This document shows positions 44,850 through 56,345 of a stretch of 64,000 nucleotides of DNA, piece after piece (the first letter of the stretch is position 1; each line of letters opens with the position of its first letter). The notes beneath the pieces are model-generated. The model was not told the DNA's origin. It did not search any database and saw only the letters and a program-made list of their open reading frames with translations. This DNA is from Physcomitrium patens (lineage: Eukaryota > Streptophyta > Bryopsida > Funariales > Funariaceae), in NCBI RefSeq assembly GCF_000002425.4, contig NC_037265.1, positions 15,683,934-15,747,933 on the forward strand. Direction: 5' to 3'. The translations under genes and the position numbers were made by a program.

Positions 44850-47051
44850 TTAGAATATCTTAGAATTCTATATTAGTGGTAATTTCCAATGTCCGTTTCT
44901 TCTTCCTAGTCTTAGATATCGACTTAGGTAAATTGGTTTTCTCTATATTAAAAATTGATAAAGCTACTGGAACTAAATTTGATGGAGCTTGCAAAATTAG
45001 TTCTTTCAATGAGTAAGATTATTCTCCCAATTGGACTGATATTGGTTCTTTAGAATTTGGTGCTTGACCAAATAAACTAACAAGACTAAATACAAAAGAT
45101 TGACTTGTATCTTATTTTAGATTTCTATTCGAAATTTATACTGGGTTACTTTTGCTTGATAACAGTCTATCGCAATTTATAAGAATTGGTTCCTCCAATA
45201 TTTGAATTGGTTCTTTATCCTTCTACTGATTTCTTATAAGGACAACTTGGACTACTTCCACCTGATGAACTGGTGATTCTTGTTTCCCATTATATTTTTT
45301 CTCTACAATTTGCATAGACGATTGTATCTTCTGATCATCATTATTAGAGTTAAATAGAACATTGCAATGATAATGAAAATGACCCGATTGCTTGTAATTT
45401 CCACATACTGGAGTATATTCGTCTATAAATCTTAGATTAGGATATTCACTGGCATAATGACCAATTTGCCGACACCGATAGTAACATAGTGGTTTTCGGC
45501 CCATACCGTTAGGTACACTTGAAGTCTCCACTAGAATATATCTACTAGGCCGATTCCAGATAGCTATGGTAAATGATCCTAGCTGACCAGTTGCTACTGG
45601 TCAAAAATTGGACTGCTGAATTGATATAGTTTGGGGATTATCTCCTTGATTATTTCCACCGTTCTGTATATTTATTCCATAAACCGGATTATAATTAGTA
45701 TTTTAAAAATTTCCAAAGCCACAATTAGGTCAATTTGACCAATTACTATTCCAACCACCCATATTTCCAGTCTGTACATGATTTACATCTCATTGAGTTG
45801 GCTCTATTAACATCTAGTTATCGAACTGTTGTTGCCTTTGTAAATGCCAACAATTTTGGATAGGGTGCTTTCTTCCACAAAATGTACATTGAACATCTGT
45901 TTGTTTGGATGATGGACATTCGGTATCAAAATAACCTTGTCCCTTATAATTATTATACCATACATTAGGTCTTGTATTAGAAGGCTTATGTTATTTCTCC
46001 TTATCTTTAGCCAAATTCATGGCTAATTCTTCTTTCTTTGTTAGATTTAATAACAAGGCTTCATTTGGATCTTTAATAGTTGCATTTGTGAACAACTCCG
46101 ATTGTTGATAGGTTGGCGATATAAAATAAGGTGTCATTGTTATTGGTGCTATTACTTGGAATACGGTAGCATTAATTGGTTTTTGCAACATAACATTCTT
46201 CATATTAGAAGTAGCCATTTGTGGATAATTATCCATGGATACATTTTTCAATTGTATTTGTTGGCTTCCTAAACTTGGAATCATCATCGCTCCCATTGTT
46301 ACCAATTGGTCATAATGACATTCTTTCTACACCTTTGCTTGTGCCAACGATGCCTCTACCATAGTTGGTTGAGTTTTTTTTACAAACATTTTCAATTCTG
46401 GTGGATACAAACTATTAATTAATATTGACAATATAAACACATCTGGTATTTGATTATTTGGCCATTTACGAAGTATATCCATGACCCGGCCATAATAGGA
46501 CTCTACAGATTCCCTTGCAAACATCCTGCTATTCATCAAACTTTCTCTAAGCCGATCTTGAAATCCAATTGGTCTAAAATGAGTTAGGAAGGCATTCCTC
46601 AAGGCCTTCCAATTGAAAAATTTATCCACTGGTTGCCGATTATACCATTTAAAAGCTGTATCTTTTAAAGTTGCTGGCAACCATCTCAACCAAATGTCTT
46701 CAGTTCTACCATTATTAGTCACGCACGGTATCAAGAATTGAGATATATGGTGATCGAGATCAGAGCTCAACCAACCACTAAAAGTAGATAATGGTGCCAC
46801 ACTTATAGTGCAGTCTTATACTGCTCTCATTTGTATCGCAATTGGTACTTCTGGCACTCCCACGGCCATTGATTTTATCACTAGTCTCCTTGCTATTTGA
46901 ATTTGAATTTTTCTTCTTTTAGTTTTACTTGGACCTACAATTCTTTTTTGTTGTTCCCGTAGGAGATTTCTTATGCATAATTGCTCATGTCTTTCTTTTG
47001 TTTGTCGATTAACTCTTTGATAATCCTCTCCTTCATGATTATCCATCATAA
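44850..47051 (-). pseudogene. gag: T4 gag remnant
   Basis: Start ATG at 47049-47051 (MMDNHEGEDYQR). The capsid part, 46800-46327, is open: APLSTFSGWLSSDLDHHISQ, WLPATLKDTAFKWY, FLTHFRPIGFQDRLRE and ILRKWPNNQIPDVFILS. Knuckle remnants: NNYKGQGYFDTEC near 45940, CGRKHPIQNC near 45880, CYRCRQIGHYASEY (45480-45440), CGNYKQSGHFHYHC (45400-45360). Several Cys and His are lost. It is the same frame from start to about 44900. Almost every break is a stop rather than an indel. Confidence 0.8.
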
Positions 47052-47200
47052 TCTTTCATTCTTCTTTATAAAATCAATATTACCTTGAATTATAAGTCAC
47101 ATATTTGTAACCCTAAAATTGATTTTTCTCACATTCTCATTCAACATATAATCCCATCTCTCATACAATCAATTTCTAACATTTCATATTGTTATTATTT

Positions 47201-47217
47201 TCCTGATCGCGGTGCCA
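47201..47217 (-). other. T4 primer-binding site
   Basis: Minus strand TGGCACCGCGATCAGGA, three bases from the LTR, tRNA-Asp type with four changes. Confidence 0.7.
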
Positions 47218-47220
47218 AAA

Positions 47221-47976
47221 TATTGTTCTCATTGTATTCAAGCTTCAATATACTAAAGCAATTGAACTAATAGAGGTGGGTTTGAACATGGAGAAAGACT
47301 GGTTATATAAATTAGATCTGTTAGTATCACAATTGACTATATTTTAGCTATCTGAAATCAATTATCAAACTATAAAACACCAAGGCTTACTACTTCTATC
47401 TAATCCATTCTACGAATATCAATTCAACAATACTTCCAAATTCTTATCAGTTCATCTTCCACTTACTCTCTTTGTAGTTTATATATATTCAATTATTGAT
47501 CTCTAGCTTACTTATTATATTTAGTTTTTCAATTCATCACACAGAATTCAATATCTTTACTTAATACAATATAATTCGATAATTTCAATTCTCAAGGTCA
47601 CAAATTTTTTCCAAAACGGTCAGTCCAAAGTCATATTCCAAAATATTCTAATCACAGTTTCAACAATACTTTTCTAAATCATAATTCTTCATAAGAAAAT
47701 AATAAAAGCAAAGAAAATAAAGAGGTAGCATTAAGCTTACTCCGGCTTACGACTATCACAGTCTAGTCCTGATTTCCCTTTTTCAATTTCTTTATCCTAT
47801 CAAAAGATGGACTGTCGGCCAGCAGATTCCAAAGATTATGAACCTTTGAATTCTTAACCATTTGTTCCACTAACAACCTATTATTACCAACTAAACTACC
47901 TAACCATAAGTCTAATTTTCAAGGTTATCAATAACCAACCAATAACTTACCACAAATTTTATTTACATATTCTACG
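47221..47976 (-). repeat. T4 5' LTR
   Basis: 756 bp; minus strand starts CGTAGAATATGTAAATAAAA (TG mutated to CG) and ends GAGAACAATA. The flank TGCTC pairs with TGGTC at the far end of T3, not with T4's own other flank. Its U5 part carries the CTTTCTCCATGTTCAAACCC variant that it shares with T3's 5' LTR. Confidence 0.85.
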
Positions 47977-48812
47977 GAGCAATTGCTCCAGTATTGAGAT
48001 ATAGATAGAGATGGTATATTTTAGTTGCTATGGACTATATAACCAAATGTGCAGAGGTTGTTGCTACATGACATAATAATGCAAACACTATTGCAATGTT
48101 TTTATACGAGAATATTATCACTTGATTTGGGTGTCCTAAAAAATTGATTAGTGATTGCAAAACCCATCTCATTAATTCTACAATTATAGCTTTGGTGGAC
48201 ATGTGTGAGATCAAGCATAGAAAAATAATTCCATATCATTCTAGAGCTAATGAGCAAACAAAAAATACCAACGGTATTTTATGCAAGATATTAACTAAGA
48301 CTATTTTGGAGGCAAGTACAGATTGGGATACCAAATTATCTGTAGCCTTATGGGTGTATCATATGGCGTATAAAGTAACAACTAATTCCACTCCATTCAA
48401 ATTGATTTACGAACAAGAAATGAACTTACCTATCGAACTAGAATTCTAGAGTTTACAAATCATTGTAGATGAACAACTGAGTGATAAAAAGTCCGTACAA
48501 TACCGGTTGGAAAAATTAAAAGAATTGGATAAAATTTAGACTACTGCTCTTTTAACGATAGAAGCTATCCAAAAACAACAGAAGAATTACTACAGTAGTA
48601 AACTACGAATCGAGAGTTTTATGTCCAATGATTTGGTCTTCTTTTATGATAGTTATTTTAATAATTTTTCAAAAAAATTTCAAGTCCGATGGCATGGTTT
48701 GTATTAGGTGGTTGAAGGATTTTTTAATGGATCAATTCAATTGGAAGATTTTATGGACCATCAATTCAGTACACATATTAACGAGAACCATTTAAGGTTG
48801 TATTATACTTAA
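47977..48812 (+). pseudogene. T2 integrase, catalytic core and C-terminal part
   Basis: PIAPVLRYR and YILVAMDYITKCAEVVAT with the first Asp come first. Next comes NANTIAMFLYENIIT, then KKLISDCKTHLINSTIIALV with the second Asp. HSRANEQTKNTNGIL follows; the third acidic residue, Glu in T5, has become Lys here. The end module is WHGLY.VVEGFFNGSIQLED and closes RLYYT with TAA at 48810-48812. The piece 48144-48449 is open. Stops near 48010 and 48070. Confidence 0.8.
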
Positions 48813-50663
48813 AACTTGAGATGGGTTTTAATTTTTCTTTGGGGCTATAATTATTAGTTTAGATAGACTAGAATATAGAGGCAACTGAAAAGATAGTTGA
48901 AATATAATTAGTAGTAGGTCAGATGGAACGACAAGAAAAATAGATAGTATGGATATCATGTTGTCATTATCACCACTAGATAAAAAAATAGGAGTGGTGC
49001 ATCTATTCAAGGTCATTCTTTGGTATCGCATTCTGTTGTTGTTTTTTTGTATTACAATTTCTTCTGTTTCAAGAGTACTGGAAAATAGCATTAATGGTTA
49101 GAGCTTGAAAGAGTATACGACATGGCAATTGAAAGTGCAAAGAGAACTACAGATACAGAGGAAAGTGGAAAAAATGTGAAAGCTAAATGTAATTTGGAAC
49201 CACCATCCATAGTAATCATTACTAATATAGAGCCTATGAAATTGGAGATTTATTGGATGCTAAGAAGAATATGATATTTTTAAAATGCACAAATATTTCA
49301 ATTCTTGCGAAGGTCAAATAGCTTGCCCTCAATTAATGTGGCATTATTGGAAGAATACATTGTGAACTATGACCTAGAGGATAGATCGAGTGTAATACAA
49401 GGCTATATTATTAGTATTGATGAGAAGATCTTAGAAAAGGTGTTGTATCTTCCAATTGGAGACCTTATGGTAGAAATCAAAGAATCAAGTGATTTCAGCC
49501 CAAGAAGATTTTTCAAAAGTAGAATGTCATCATTTGAGAAGAATCAAGGTTGACAAATGGTTGAACAATTACATCAGAGCTCATGGAATGGTTGCGCTTT
49601 GTGCTGAGGCATTTAGGCTTGTATCGACATATGATGTATATGTCAAGACAATTATTATTTGTAATAATAGGAATTCTTGAGAGGATGGTATTTAATTAGG
49701 TAGCTTATATAGTAATCCGTATTTATGTAAAAATGGGAGCCAAAGACAAAATAGGAAAGTTTACAGTGTTGCTCTGTTTCAACTATGTCTATGTAGTGAT
49801 TACATTTAAATTGAGACAAGCAATGCCAATAGCAGAGAGAAATGTATCCTTGCCAATATCTCAATAAGGTGAACAGAATTTATTAGTAATGACTGCCAAT
49901 TTACGAAATATAATATACAAAATTAGAAAATCTAGTCGTACATTGGCACAAGAAGCAATTCCAAAAGTTGTATCAAAACCGGCTCTGATTCATTCGGTGG
50001 TGGAGGAAGAGAATGAAGTCTTGATTTTTTTAGATATCAATCAGTTAGTATTTTTACAGGGTTGACTATAGAAAGGCGTACACCTTAAGAATGATTTATT
50101 GAAGTATATTTTATAAATATATTACATAGTATGAGCATTGGATGTAGAAGGTAGTATCAAACAGGAATTGGAAGCAAGTAAAAAAGTGATATCAAAGTAG
50201 AATGAAAGAATTGAAGAGAAAGAACGGATCATCCAAAAAAATATAGATTCCAAGTTGACATTAAAGTGGAGGTTTTTACAGAAATAAGAAGCTTGGACAA
50301 AAGAAAAAGAATACATCATACAGATCGTGGAAGGTCAACGAGAAGAATTGCTCTAGAATCGCTAGACATGGGATTTGAAATGAAAGAAAGTCAAGTGCCA
50401 GTTGCAAATGAAATGGAAAAAAGTAGAGTTTTGGCATAAGAGAAAGCAATAATGAGTGATCAATACAAATGTGAAACGGAGGAATTGAAGGCTAAAATTG
50501 AGGCTTTGAATGCTAAAGTAACAAAATTGGCAGATGATTTAGTTAATATTGGTCAGTCACAAGTATTGATGTTGTCAATTTTACAAATTTTTATTAAGTA
50601 GTTTTTTTAGATATGTATCAATTTTGTGTTTGCAAGGACACTATACAATTAAAAGTAGGGCTA
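48813..50663 (+). pseudogene. T2 extra 3' gene with coiled-coil tail
   Basis: After a 310-bp spacer the ATG at 49123 opens MAIESAKRTTDTEESGKN. The domain (49305-49553) reads SLPSINVALLEEYIVNYDLE, RSSVIQGYIISIDEKILEK and VLYLPIGDL, then FKSRMSSFEKNQG, parallel to T5. A frameshift at about 49545 moves it to YIRAHGMVALCAEAFRL. The downstream half to about 50600 is coiled-coil-like: QELEASKKVIS and ERIEEKERIIQKN, ending in IEALNAKVTKLADDLVNIGQ. This is the only copy covering the gene from start to end; about 490 codons. Unknown function; no membrane segment seen. Confidence 0.6.
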
Positions 50664-51442
50664 TGTAGAATGGGTAGAAATTTGTTTTTATAAGATAAGG
50701 ATAAAGTAGATTAATCAATCTTAGGGTTGTCAATTCAGTAGGTTAGATGATTGAATTAGTTGTGAAAAATAATTAAGTAGAGAATAATAATTAAAATTTA
50801 GAATTTTAAAAGTAAAGCATAAGCAAGTTGAAGAAGATATTAGAGGGACTAGATTGTGATAGTCATGAGTCGGGGTAAGCTTAATGCTACCTCTTTATTT
50901 TCTTTGTTTTTTTTGTAGTTGAAAAGTAATGGATAGTTTTTGAATACTGTGAAGTGAATCTGTGGAATAAATTAGAAATTGATTTATGAGATATTGAGTA
51001 TGTAATTGGAGTATTATGTGATTAAATTATTATAAAAAAATATTAAAAGTTTATTATCAAATTCTATAGAAAAGTGATTCTGGATGAAAGATTATGATTG
51101 TTGTTAATTGAGAGTTGTGTGTGTTTTGACAAAAGAAGTCTGTGATTACAGAAATTGTCTGAAGCAAGATTGGTTGGAACAGAAGACTATTATTTCTAGT
51201 GTTGGATGGAATTTGTGTATTTTGAGCAGTCTTTTGAGAGTGCAGGATTACACATTGATGTTATCAGTTGATGAAGGAATATTATTAGTAGGAAAAAGTA
51301 ATGTAGTATTTTTTGGTATTTTTAGTAGTTTGGAATATGGTTAATTGTATGATCCTAATATGTAAGCTCATGCAATTAGTCTTTTCTTGTATTCAAATCT
51401 CTTTCTATAGGTTTATTCTCAAAATAATTTTCATATATAACA
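50664..51442 (+). repeat. T2 3' LTR
   Basis: 779 bp, starting TGTAGAATGGGTAGAAATT after AGTAGGGCTA. It matches the T2 5' LTR to near its end; the last ~30 bp (…ATATATAACA) fit less well. The sequence after 51442 should be the rest of T1's 3' LTR (…ATAGTGCAATATTAC) but is K1 chromovirus sequence instead, so this boundary has been rearranged or deleted. Confidence 0.75.
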
Positions 51443-52250
51443 TCTAATTCTTTAGGATCTTCATCTAGATTTTGTTGTCTTAAATATTATAACAATTGTA
51501 ATGTTTCATTTAGTAAGTCAACAAATAAAAGCTCTTAAATTGAATTTGTTGATTATTGATTCTCCACCTCTTTAGTGTCACAAATAAATAGAAACTACAA
51601 AGAAGGATAGAAAGATAGAATGTTATTTTTATTTGATCTTGTTTCTTTTATAGCAAAGGTTTACTATTCTTTATTTTAGTTTTGATGGATGTTGTTGATA
51701 AAAAATTTCAGCTCTCTTTGTTGCATTTACAAGTTTCTTTATTAGCTTCCATATATATTCACTAATATCATATCTACGCCAATTAACAAGATATTCTAAC
51801 CTATTTTGGTGTCACCTTGAATTTGAGACTTCTTCCACCTTGAATTCTTGATTATTATCTACTTCTATAGGAAGAAGTAGTATTTGTCTTTTTTCCAAGA
51901 TATTCACTGTCTTATATGGCTTAAGAAGAGATATATAAAATATAAGGTAGATCTTCATAGACTCCAATAGATATAATCAATAAGCAATAAGATTGACTCA
52001 TTTATAAATAAGAAAAGATCCAAGCCTATGATAGTCTAACTTGTCATAAGAATGAGTAGTTTTGATATTATGACAAAGTATCCATATTTTATCACCTATA
52101 TTGAATTGTAGTTGTTCCTTGCAATAGGCATCTACATTAATTTTTTGTTGTTTTAGAGCTCTTTTTAATTGCACCTTTATTATTGCATGTAACTCTAACA
52201 AACAATTTGCCAAATCTTTTGCCACAAGTTAATCAACTTTTAAAAAGTTA
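51443..52250 (-). pseudogene. K1 integrase C-terminus and chromodomain remnant
   Basis: 52225-51998 is open: LLELHAIIKVQLKRALKQ, YCKEQLQFNIGDKIWILC and KLDYHRLGSFLIYK, which is the conserved post-integrase module with its LG.F.I motif. Further on (about 51830-51690) RLEYLVNWRRYDISEYIWKL matches the chromodomain pattern (LEYLV.W.GY......WE). Chromodomains direct integration to heterochromatin. The remainder to 51443 is the end of the K1 pol gene; the last 200 bp of the K1 internal region are at 4561-4757. Confidence 0.7.
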
Positions 52251-53150
52251 AAAGTATGAAGTTGTAGATGATAACTATAATTGGTAAAAAAAAGTATTTA
52301 TTGAATAGAAGAATGTACCAAATTATTATATGTAAACTCTACTAATAGTAAAAGAATTATCCAATCATCTTAATGATAATTAATGGTACACCTCAAATAT
52401 TGCTCTAAAACTTCATTTATGTATTTTATTTGTTATTCAAGTTGAGGATGAAAAGCAAAAGAGAGTTTTATATCCATCTTTAAAATATTTAAAAGGATTC
52501 TCCAAAATCTTGATATAAATTGAGTCTCCCTATCTAATATAATATTTTTAGATAATCTGTGATAGCAATAGATGTTATTAAAAAAAATCTTGGTTGTTTC
52601 TTTACTTGTGATAGATTTTGTACATGGTACAAAATATGCCATCTTGATAAACCATATACTACCACAAATATAGAATCATAAAAATTTGAGATTAAAAGAT
52701 CCATAATAAAATCTATAAAAATAGAAGATCATGGTTTTTTTGGAATAGGTAATGGCTGAAGAAGTCCATAAGGTCAATGACGTGGTATTTTGGATCTTAA
52801 ATAAATATCTCATGATTATACAAAGTCTTTGAGTGCCTTCTATATTTGAGGCCTACAAAAATCTTCCATTAGTAGCTTCAAAGTCTTATTGTATCTAAAA
52901 TATCTTGCTACTAAAAAGTCATGATAAGTTTGAAGAATACATAATCATATTCTACCTTCAGGAATATATAATCATCTCTAAAAATAGAGTAGATTGTTTT
53001 TAAACTCAAACTTTGAAATATCATGAGACTTAAAAGAATTATTCTTAATATTATGGACAAGTGAATCAGAGGACATATTCGATTGAATTTACTTGACAAA
53101 CATTGAATCAATAGTCAATGTTGATTTTGATGCTCAAAGGTAAAAATATT
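52251..53150 (-). pseudogene. K1 integrase core remnant
   Basis: GLLQPLPIPKKP, then IFVVVY.LSRW and MAYFVPCTKSITSKETTKIF, matching the chromovirus pattern 'MAHFVPC.K..TA..TA..F'. LDRETQFISRFWRILLN holds the second catalytic Asp and FAFHPQLE follows. The zinc-binding part upstream (52850-53111) is barely visible. Many stops. Confidence 0.65.
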
Positions 53151-53977
53151 TTGGCTTCAAGTAAATTTTTCTTTATTAATCAAAGATATATCTCTTTCTT
53201 TTGGTACAAAATAAGAATATCTAGAAAAGACGTCTAACAAATCTTATTATTTTTTGACTTGATAAGTGATCTTAAAATCAAATCTTCATAAGGACATGCT
53301 CCAATAAACTTGGCAATGATTTAAAACATGTACAAACATGAAATACTTGAGGTTCTTGTCATCTATATATACGGTGATTGGACTTGAGGTACCTTGTAAA
53401 TAATGACACCATTTTTGAAATGAATCTATAATTGCAAGAAGCTCTTTCTTGTGGATCTCATAATTAATCTCTGCTATTGAAAAGTTTTTAAGAATAAAAA
53501 GATATTAGATAGAATTTTTTATTTGGTCCTATTTGTGATAATACTGCACCTAAGGCAAAGTCTAATGCATTTATTTTCATAAAAAATTCCTTGAAGAAGT
53601 GAACACAATATAAAATTAGTACAAAAATAAATTCTTATTTTAAAGCATCAAATAATTCTTTAGCTTCTTTACTCTACTCAAGTTTGTCTTTACAAGTCAA
53701 ATGTATAAATAGGGGTGCAACTTGAAAAAAATTCTTGATGAAGATCGAATAGTAATTGGCAAAGTCCAAAAAACATTACACATCTCTTATTGTTTTTAGA
53801 ATCTTCTTATCTATGATAGTGTAGATCTTCTTCAGATCCATCACTAGCCTTTCATTTAGAAATGATCTATCCTAAGAAGTCAACTTGAATAGTATAGAAT
53901 ATATACTTTTTTAACTTTGCATATAATCTTACATCTGTAAATTTTTGTAACACATAATGAACATAAACTTTATGCTC
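53151..53977 (-). pseudogene. K1 RNase H and RT thumb remnant
   Basis: Only scattered similarity, in the right place between RT and integrase: a D.SD-like region near 53550, and phrases such as VFHVCTCFKSLPSL. I place it by order rather than by clear motifs. Confidence 0.4.
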
Positions 53978-54450
53978 TTATATATTTATAGAATAGATTA
54001 AGATGTTGTACAAATAATAGATGATAAAATCATTAAGAAAATTTTGAAAGAAATCATTTATTAGATGTTGAAAAGTAGTTGGTGTATTTATGGATCCAAA
54101 AGATATGACATTATATTCAAAATCCTCATACGTGGTTTGAAATATAATTTTCCATTCATCTCTTTTTTTAATGTATATCAGATTATATGCTTTTTGTAGA
54201 TCTATTTTTGTATAGATCTTTACTTGATTAAATTGATCAAGAAGTTCTGAAATCAAAGATAGAGGATACCTATTCTTCATGGTGATCTTATTGAGTCTTT
54301 GATAGTCCACACACATCTATAGAGATCCATCTTTTTTCTTCACAAATAAGTTAAGAGCCTTGATTGGAGATTTAAATGATATATGAAATCCTTAGCCAAA
54401 TTTTCATCAATATATTCCTTGAGTGCAATCAACTTATTTTATGATAGGTT
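53978..54450 (-). pseudogene. K1 reverse transcriptase remnant
   Basis: Open part 54316-53978: MCVDYQRLNKITMKNRYPLS, LISELLDQFNQVKIYTKIDL, QKAYNLIYIKKRDEWKIIF and TTYEDFEYNVISFGSINTPT. The catalytic YLDD has become YLYN (FIIYYLYNILIYS), so polymerase activity is impossible. The first Asp (TKIDLQKAYN) survives. Typical chromovirus RT spacing. Confidence 0.8.
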
Positions 54451-54783
54451 ATAGATTGGTCCAAATAATGATTGAGCTCCTTTATAAAGATTGATGGAAT
54501 AATCATAAAGATGATGCTTTGGAAGAATATCAATGTTCTTGTTTTTAAAAAAATATCTTAAAAATCTTGATATTCACTAAAAATACTAGTTGACATCTTT
54601 TGACCATTAATAATAGACATGGTATATAAATCAAAAGTTAATCCTATCTTTTGTGACATGCATAAAAGCTCTTTCATCTATCAGTAAGGATTTGGATGTA
54701 TTAGACTTATTTATTTTTACTTAATTAACAAGATTTTGGATCAAACTATTAAAAAAATTAAGGTTATGAAAAATCTAATTTAT
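54451..54783 (-). other. K1 protease-RT interval
   Basis: Degraded, frame-shifted sequence between protease and RT. I see no motif, only fragments such as FFKNKNIDILPKHHLYDYSI, which match the usual run-in to chromovirus RT ('...LPPHR.YD..I'). Confidence 0.45.
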
Positions 54784-55200
54784 CTAAGAATTATATTTTT
54801 TTAACCAAGACAATTCTAAAATAACTAGATTGGCTGGAGAGCTTATTATATTAAATATTATTATGCTATTGTGATCTTTAATTGCTACATCTAAAGGAAT
54901 AGTCTCATACATTAAATTTCCAAAAAATAGCGAATGACCATCTATGACTTCTATATGTATAAGTTTAATTTTTTGACTAATAATATTTCTTGTTTTTTGA
55001 CAAAACCTTTTTCTATAAAACAAGTTGAGGCTCTTGAATCTAACAAAGCTAAGACTTTGTAATTTTTAGGTCCTAAATAAATTTCTATTGTAAAATAAGG
55101 TGAGGGATCTGAGGAGAGAATAAGACCTTTACTAGGAGTTCTACAAGATTCCAGCTGCATGATCTCTATTGTAACTATAAAAACTTATTTTTGCTAACTT
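54784..55200 (-). pseudogene. K1 protease remnant
   Basis: Pieces 55160-54951 and 55023-54784 are in neighbouring frames. Recognisable are YKVLALLDSRASTCFIEKGF (family DSGAS changed to DSRAS, one active-site-loop Gly lost), IPLDVAIKDHNSIIIFNII and LVILELSWLKKYNS. The K3 copy near 63640-63895 has the same order. A one-base shift separates the pieces. Confidence 0.7.
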
Positions 55201-56330
55201 CATTTTTATTTGGTTGACCTGTATGTAAATTTATTTGTGACTCAACTTCCATTAATTGAATATAATTGATCTTTTGCAACCATGCTTCCTATTTTGTAAT
55301 TGTATTTTTTCTTTGTATAATATTGAGCAGTATATTTAGCTTCTCTACAATATAAGCATAAGCCCTCTTAACATTTTTGAGTCTTTTTTTCCTCTATGAG
55401 AAGTTTAAATTGTACCATATCAATTTACATTGATTTTGGCCTTGATGAATAAGTTTCTAAAAACTTGGGACTTGCCATTATTATTTTATTTATTCTTTTT
55501 TAGCCAAATCTTTATTCTTGATATCTTTCAAATAATTAATTATCACATGCTATAACTTTAGTGATAAATTGTTCCAAAGATTTTGCCTTTGGTATTATTA
55601 GGAACAAATCTTTGATATTATCTTTCAATCTATATCAAAATTGATTAATAAGGGCTTTGTCATTCCAATCCATGTCGCAAGTTAGATTTTGAAATTCACA
55701 AGTATATATGAAGATTGACCATAATCTTTGCCTTAAAGATAAAAGCTTAGTCTCTGCTACTCTTTTTCAATCACTTTTTCTAAATATAGCCATAAAATAC
55801 TTCTAAAAATGAATTCAACTTATAAAAAAATTACAAATCTTTTTCTATTAAAGATGTAAACCAAGAGAGAGCACTTCCTAATAGAAGTATGCTAATGAAT
55901 CCAACTTCAGTAAATCCATTGAGATATTGGAAGGGATGCAACCTCAAATAGAACTTGACTTGTTTCAAAAATCCTTGAAATTTTGATCTTGTTCCATTAA
56001 ACTTCTTAGGCATATTAATTCTTATCCATATCATACTTATAGAAGCAAAACTTTTTGGATTTGATTGCTAGGTCGATCTACTTACTTTTTTTAATTGTAC
56101 AATTTTTTGTCATAGACTCTAAACTTCTTCCATAGATGTAGGCATAGTACCTCCATGATTCATATTGAAAATATATGAGATTTTTATTCTTAAAGTATTG
56201 ATAAGTTCTTGAAGATCTACAATAGTTACAAATCTATTCTCACTTTTGCTAAGAATAGCATCGATAACTTTTTTTTCTATAGATAATTCAAGTAAATTTA
56301 AAAAATTAAATTAGAGGAAGGTAATCCGCA
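55201..56330 (-). pseudogene. gag: K1 gag remnant
   Basis: N-terminal ILSKSENRFVTIVDLQELI, then open part 56034-55831 with MPKKFNGTRSKFQGFLKQVK, HPFQYLNGFTEVGFISILLL and SALSWFTSLIEK. This is the capsid pattern of one chromovirus group (FDG.R.K.RGF..Q, then GSA..WF). A knuckle remnant GLCLYC.EAKYTAQYY lies at about 55310-55375, with the third Cys lost. Stops and indels throughout. K2 and K3 carry the same gag in worse condition. Confidence 0.7.
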
Positions 56331-56343
56331 ACCTCTAATAGCA
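56331..56343 (-). other. K1 primer-binding site, decayed
   Basis: Minus strand TGCTATTAGAGGT next to the LTR end resembles TGGTATCAGAGC, the plant initiator-Met tRNA PBS used by many chromoviruses. K3 has a clearer version. Confidence 0.5.
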
Positions 56344-56345
56344 AA

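Larger units (their letters stand above)
30254..47976 (-). mobile_element. T4: Athila/Tat-like Ty3 retrotransposon, carrying T5 and S2
   Basis: Minus strand: 5' LTR (47976-47221), PBS, gag, protease (split by S2), RT, RNaseH, integrase (split by T5), shortened 3' gene, 3' LTR (31022-30254). Without T5, S2 and their duplications it is about 8.5 kb. It is the closest relative of T3. Reading phase is kept across both insertions when a 4-bp (S2) and a 5-bp (T5) duplication are removed. One end lies in T2 integrase and the other in T1's LTR. Confidence 0.85.
47977..51442 (+). mobile_element. T2, 3' portion (integrase core, extra gene, LTR)
   Basis: It begins with GAGCA, the partner of the GACCA at the other T2 cut (15067), and continues integrase in exact phase from 47982. 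Integrase, extra 3' gene, purine-rich AAAAGTAGGGCTA and LTR follow in normal order. Together with 15067-21177 it makes one element. Confidence 0.8.

Noticed and set aside
5471-47976. T3 and T4 as simple independent insertions with no inversion
   Set aside because: Each would have different hosts at its two ends, and its own flanks do not match, while the cross pairs do.
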